DNA of 7,239 nt from NCBI GenBank assembly GCA_028291125.1, contig JAQGIN010000372.1, positions 1 through 7,239 of the forward strand, given 5' to 3'. The notes under the pieces are model-generated. The model saw nothing but the letters and a program-made list of their open reading frames with translations. It did no database searches and was not told the DNA's origin. Source of the DNA: Caulobacter sp. (GTDB taxonomy: Bacteria > Pseudomonadota > Alphaproteobacteria > Caulobacterales > Caulobacteraceae). The translations under genes and the position numbers were made by a program. This document shows, piece by piece, positions 6,467 to 7,239 of this stretch (the first letter of the stretch is position 1; the number at the start of each line of letters is the position of its first letter).

Positions 6467-7239
6467 ATGAATTTGAAGGATCGCATCAAGGCCGGGGTGG
6501 CGGCGCTGGACGTCCGGGCGCGGCCCTGGGCTGACCGGTCGCGCCTCAACGGCTGGGCCTACGAGTTCCTGCTGTTCGGCCTCAAACAGGCCTGGGCCTG
6601 CCTGTTCGGCGGGGCGATGCTGGCCCTGCTGGTCGCCACCAAGCTGTGGTGGCCGCACGACGCGCCGCTGGCCCGCTACGACTTCCTGGTGCTGGCCTCG
6701 GTGGCGATCCAGGCGGCGCTGCTGGCCCTGAAGCTGGAGCGCTGGGACGAGGCGGCGGTGATCCTGATCTTTCACGTGGTCGGCACGATCATGGAGGTGT
6801 TCAAGACCGCCCACGGCAGCTGGATCTATCCCGAGCCCAGCCTGCTGCGGATCGGCGGCGTGCCGCTGTTCAGCGGCTTCATGTACGCCTGCATCGGCAG
6901 CTATATCGCCCGCATCTGGCGACTGTTCGACGTCGTCTTCGTGCGCTACCCGCCGGTCTGGAGCACCTGGGCGCTGGCGATCCTGGCCTACGCCAACTTC
7001 TTCACCCACCACTATCTGCCCGACATCCGCCTGGGCCTGTTCGTGTTGTCGGTGGTGTTGTTCGGCCGCACCTGGTTCCTGTTCACGCCAGACCGCACGG
7101 CCCGCCGGATGCCGTTCCTGCTGGGGGCCGGGCTGGTGGCGCTGTTCATCTGGTTCGCCGAGAACCTCGGCACCCTGACCGCCGCCTGGATCTATCCCAG
7201 CCAGCACGACGGCTGGAAGCCGGTGTCGATCGGCAAGCT
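6467..7239 (+). CDS. DUF817 integral membrane protein (3' end outside window)
   Basis: A 257-residue fragment matching the DUF817 (YoaT-like) family of unknown function, recognised from FGLKQAWACLF (37-47), GGVPLFSGFMYACIGSYIAR (130-149), YANFFTHHYLPDIR (175-188) and WFAENLGTLTAAWIYP (229-244). It has about seven hydrophobic segments with conserved charged and His residues at or in the membrane (E110, K113, H181, H182, D186, R188, E232), more suggestive of an enzyme or a metal-binding protein than a simple channel. The motif E-x3-T-x4-W-I-Y-P occurs twice, at 110-122 and 232-244. The protein ends in ...WKPVSIGK at the window edge; a further hydrophobic segment is expected. ATG 6467 is preceded by GCGGGGA. 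Codon use is normal for the window. Confidence 0.88.
   Translation, partial: MNLKDRIKAGVAALDVRARPWADRSRLNGWAYEFLLFGLKQAWACLFGGAMLALLVATKLWWPHDAPLARYDFLVLASVAIQAALLALKLERWDEAAVILIFHVVGTIMEVFKTAHGSWIYPEPSLLRIGGVPLFSGFMYACIGSYIARIWRLFDVVFVRYPPVWSTWALAILAYANFFTHHYLPDIRLGLFVLSVVLFGRTWFLFTPDRTARRMPFLLGAGLVALFIWFAENLGTLTAAWIYPSQHDGWKPVSIGK

Noticed and set aside
6443..7207. 254-codon open frame on the minus strand opposite DUF817
   Set aside because: Gln/Gly/His-rich shadow; the plus strand encodes a membrane protein with clear DUF817 motifs.

Overview
The window is GC-rich, gene-dense DNA from an alphaproteobacterium, most likely a Caulobacteraceae member (Caulobacter/Phenylobacterium-like). This rests on strong G/C bias at third codon positions, TTG/GTG/ATG start usage, a GC-rich palindromic intergenic element of the kind common in Caulobacter-type genomes, and the resemblance of the encoded proteins to that group. 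The taxonomic call is an inference, not a proof.

Left half (1-3222): four genes all read leftward on the minus strand. In transcription order they are rluD (23S rRNA pseudouridine synthase, 2188-3222), a secreted Gly/Tyr-rich protein of unknown function (1405-2106), a metallo-beta-lactamase-fold protein of the persulfide dioxygenase/Blh-like type that has lost most of its metal ligands (452-1306), and a PaaI-type hotdog thioesterase cut by the window edge (1-385). Gaps of 66-98 bp separate them, so they are not a tightly coupled operon. A perfect 11-bp inverted repeat runs into the ribosome binding site of the thioesterase gene.

Middle (3223-5258): a 332-bp region without a confident gene lies between the divergent rluD and phoD. 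It holds several tiny ORF candidates and, close to phoD, a plausible PhoB-type box with a correctly placed -10 element. phoD encodes a Tat-exported PhoD-family alkaline phosphatase/phosphodiesterase. An element of paired, inverted GC-rich hairpins (5270-5382) fills the gap between the convergent phoD and lysE-like genes and probably ends transcription from both sides.

Right half (5388-7239): hisI (phosphoribosyl-AMP cyclohydrolase) and a LysE/RhtB-family exporter overlap by a GTGA junction and are almost certainly co-translated. A divergent DUF817 integral membrane protein, open at the right edge, completes the window.

Most of this is ordinary chromosomal housekeeping and accessory content; I do not see a defence system, mobile element or CRISPR array. 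The observations most worth following are the degenerate MBL protein, the internally repeated E-x3-T-x4-WIYP motif of DUF817, the candidate Pho box, and the hairpin overlapping the thioesterase ribosome binding site.
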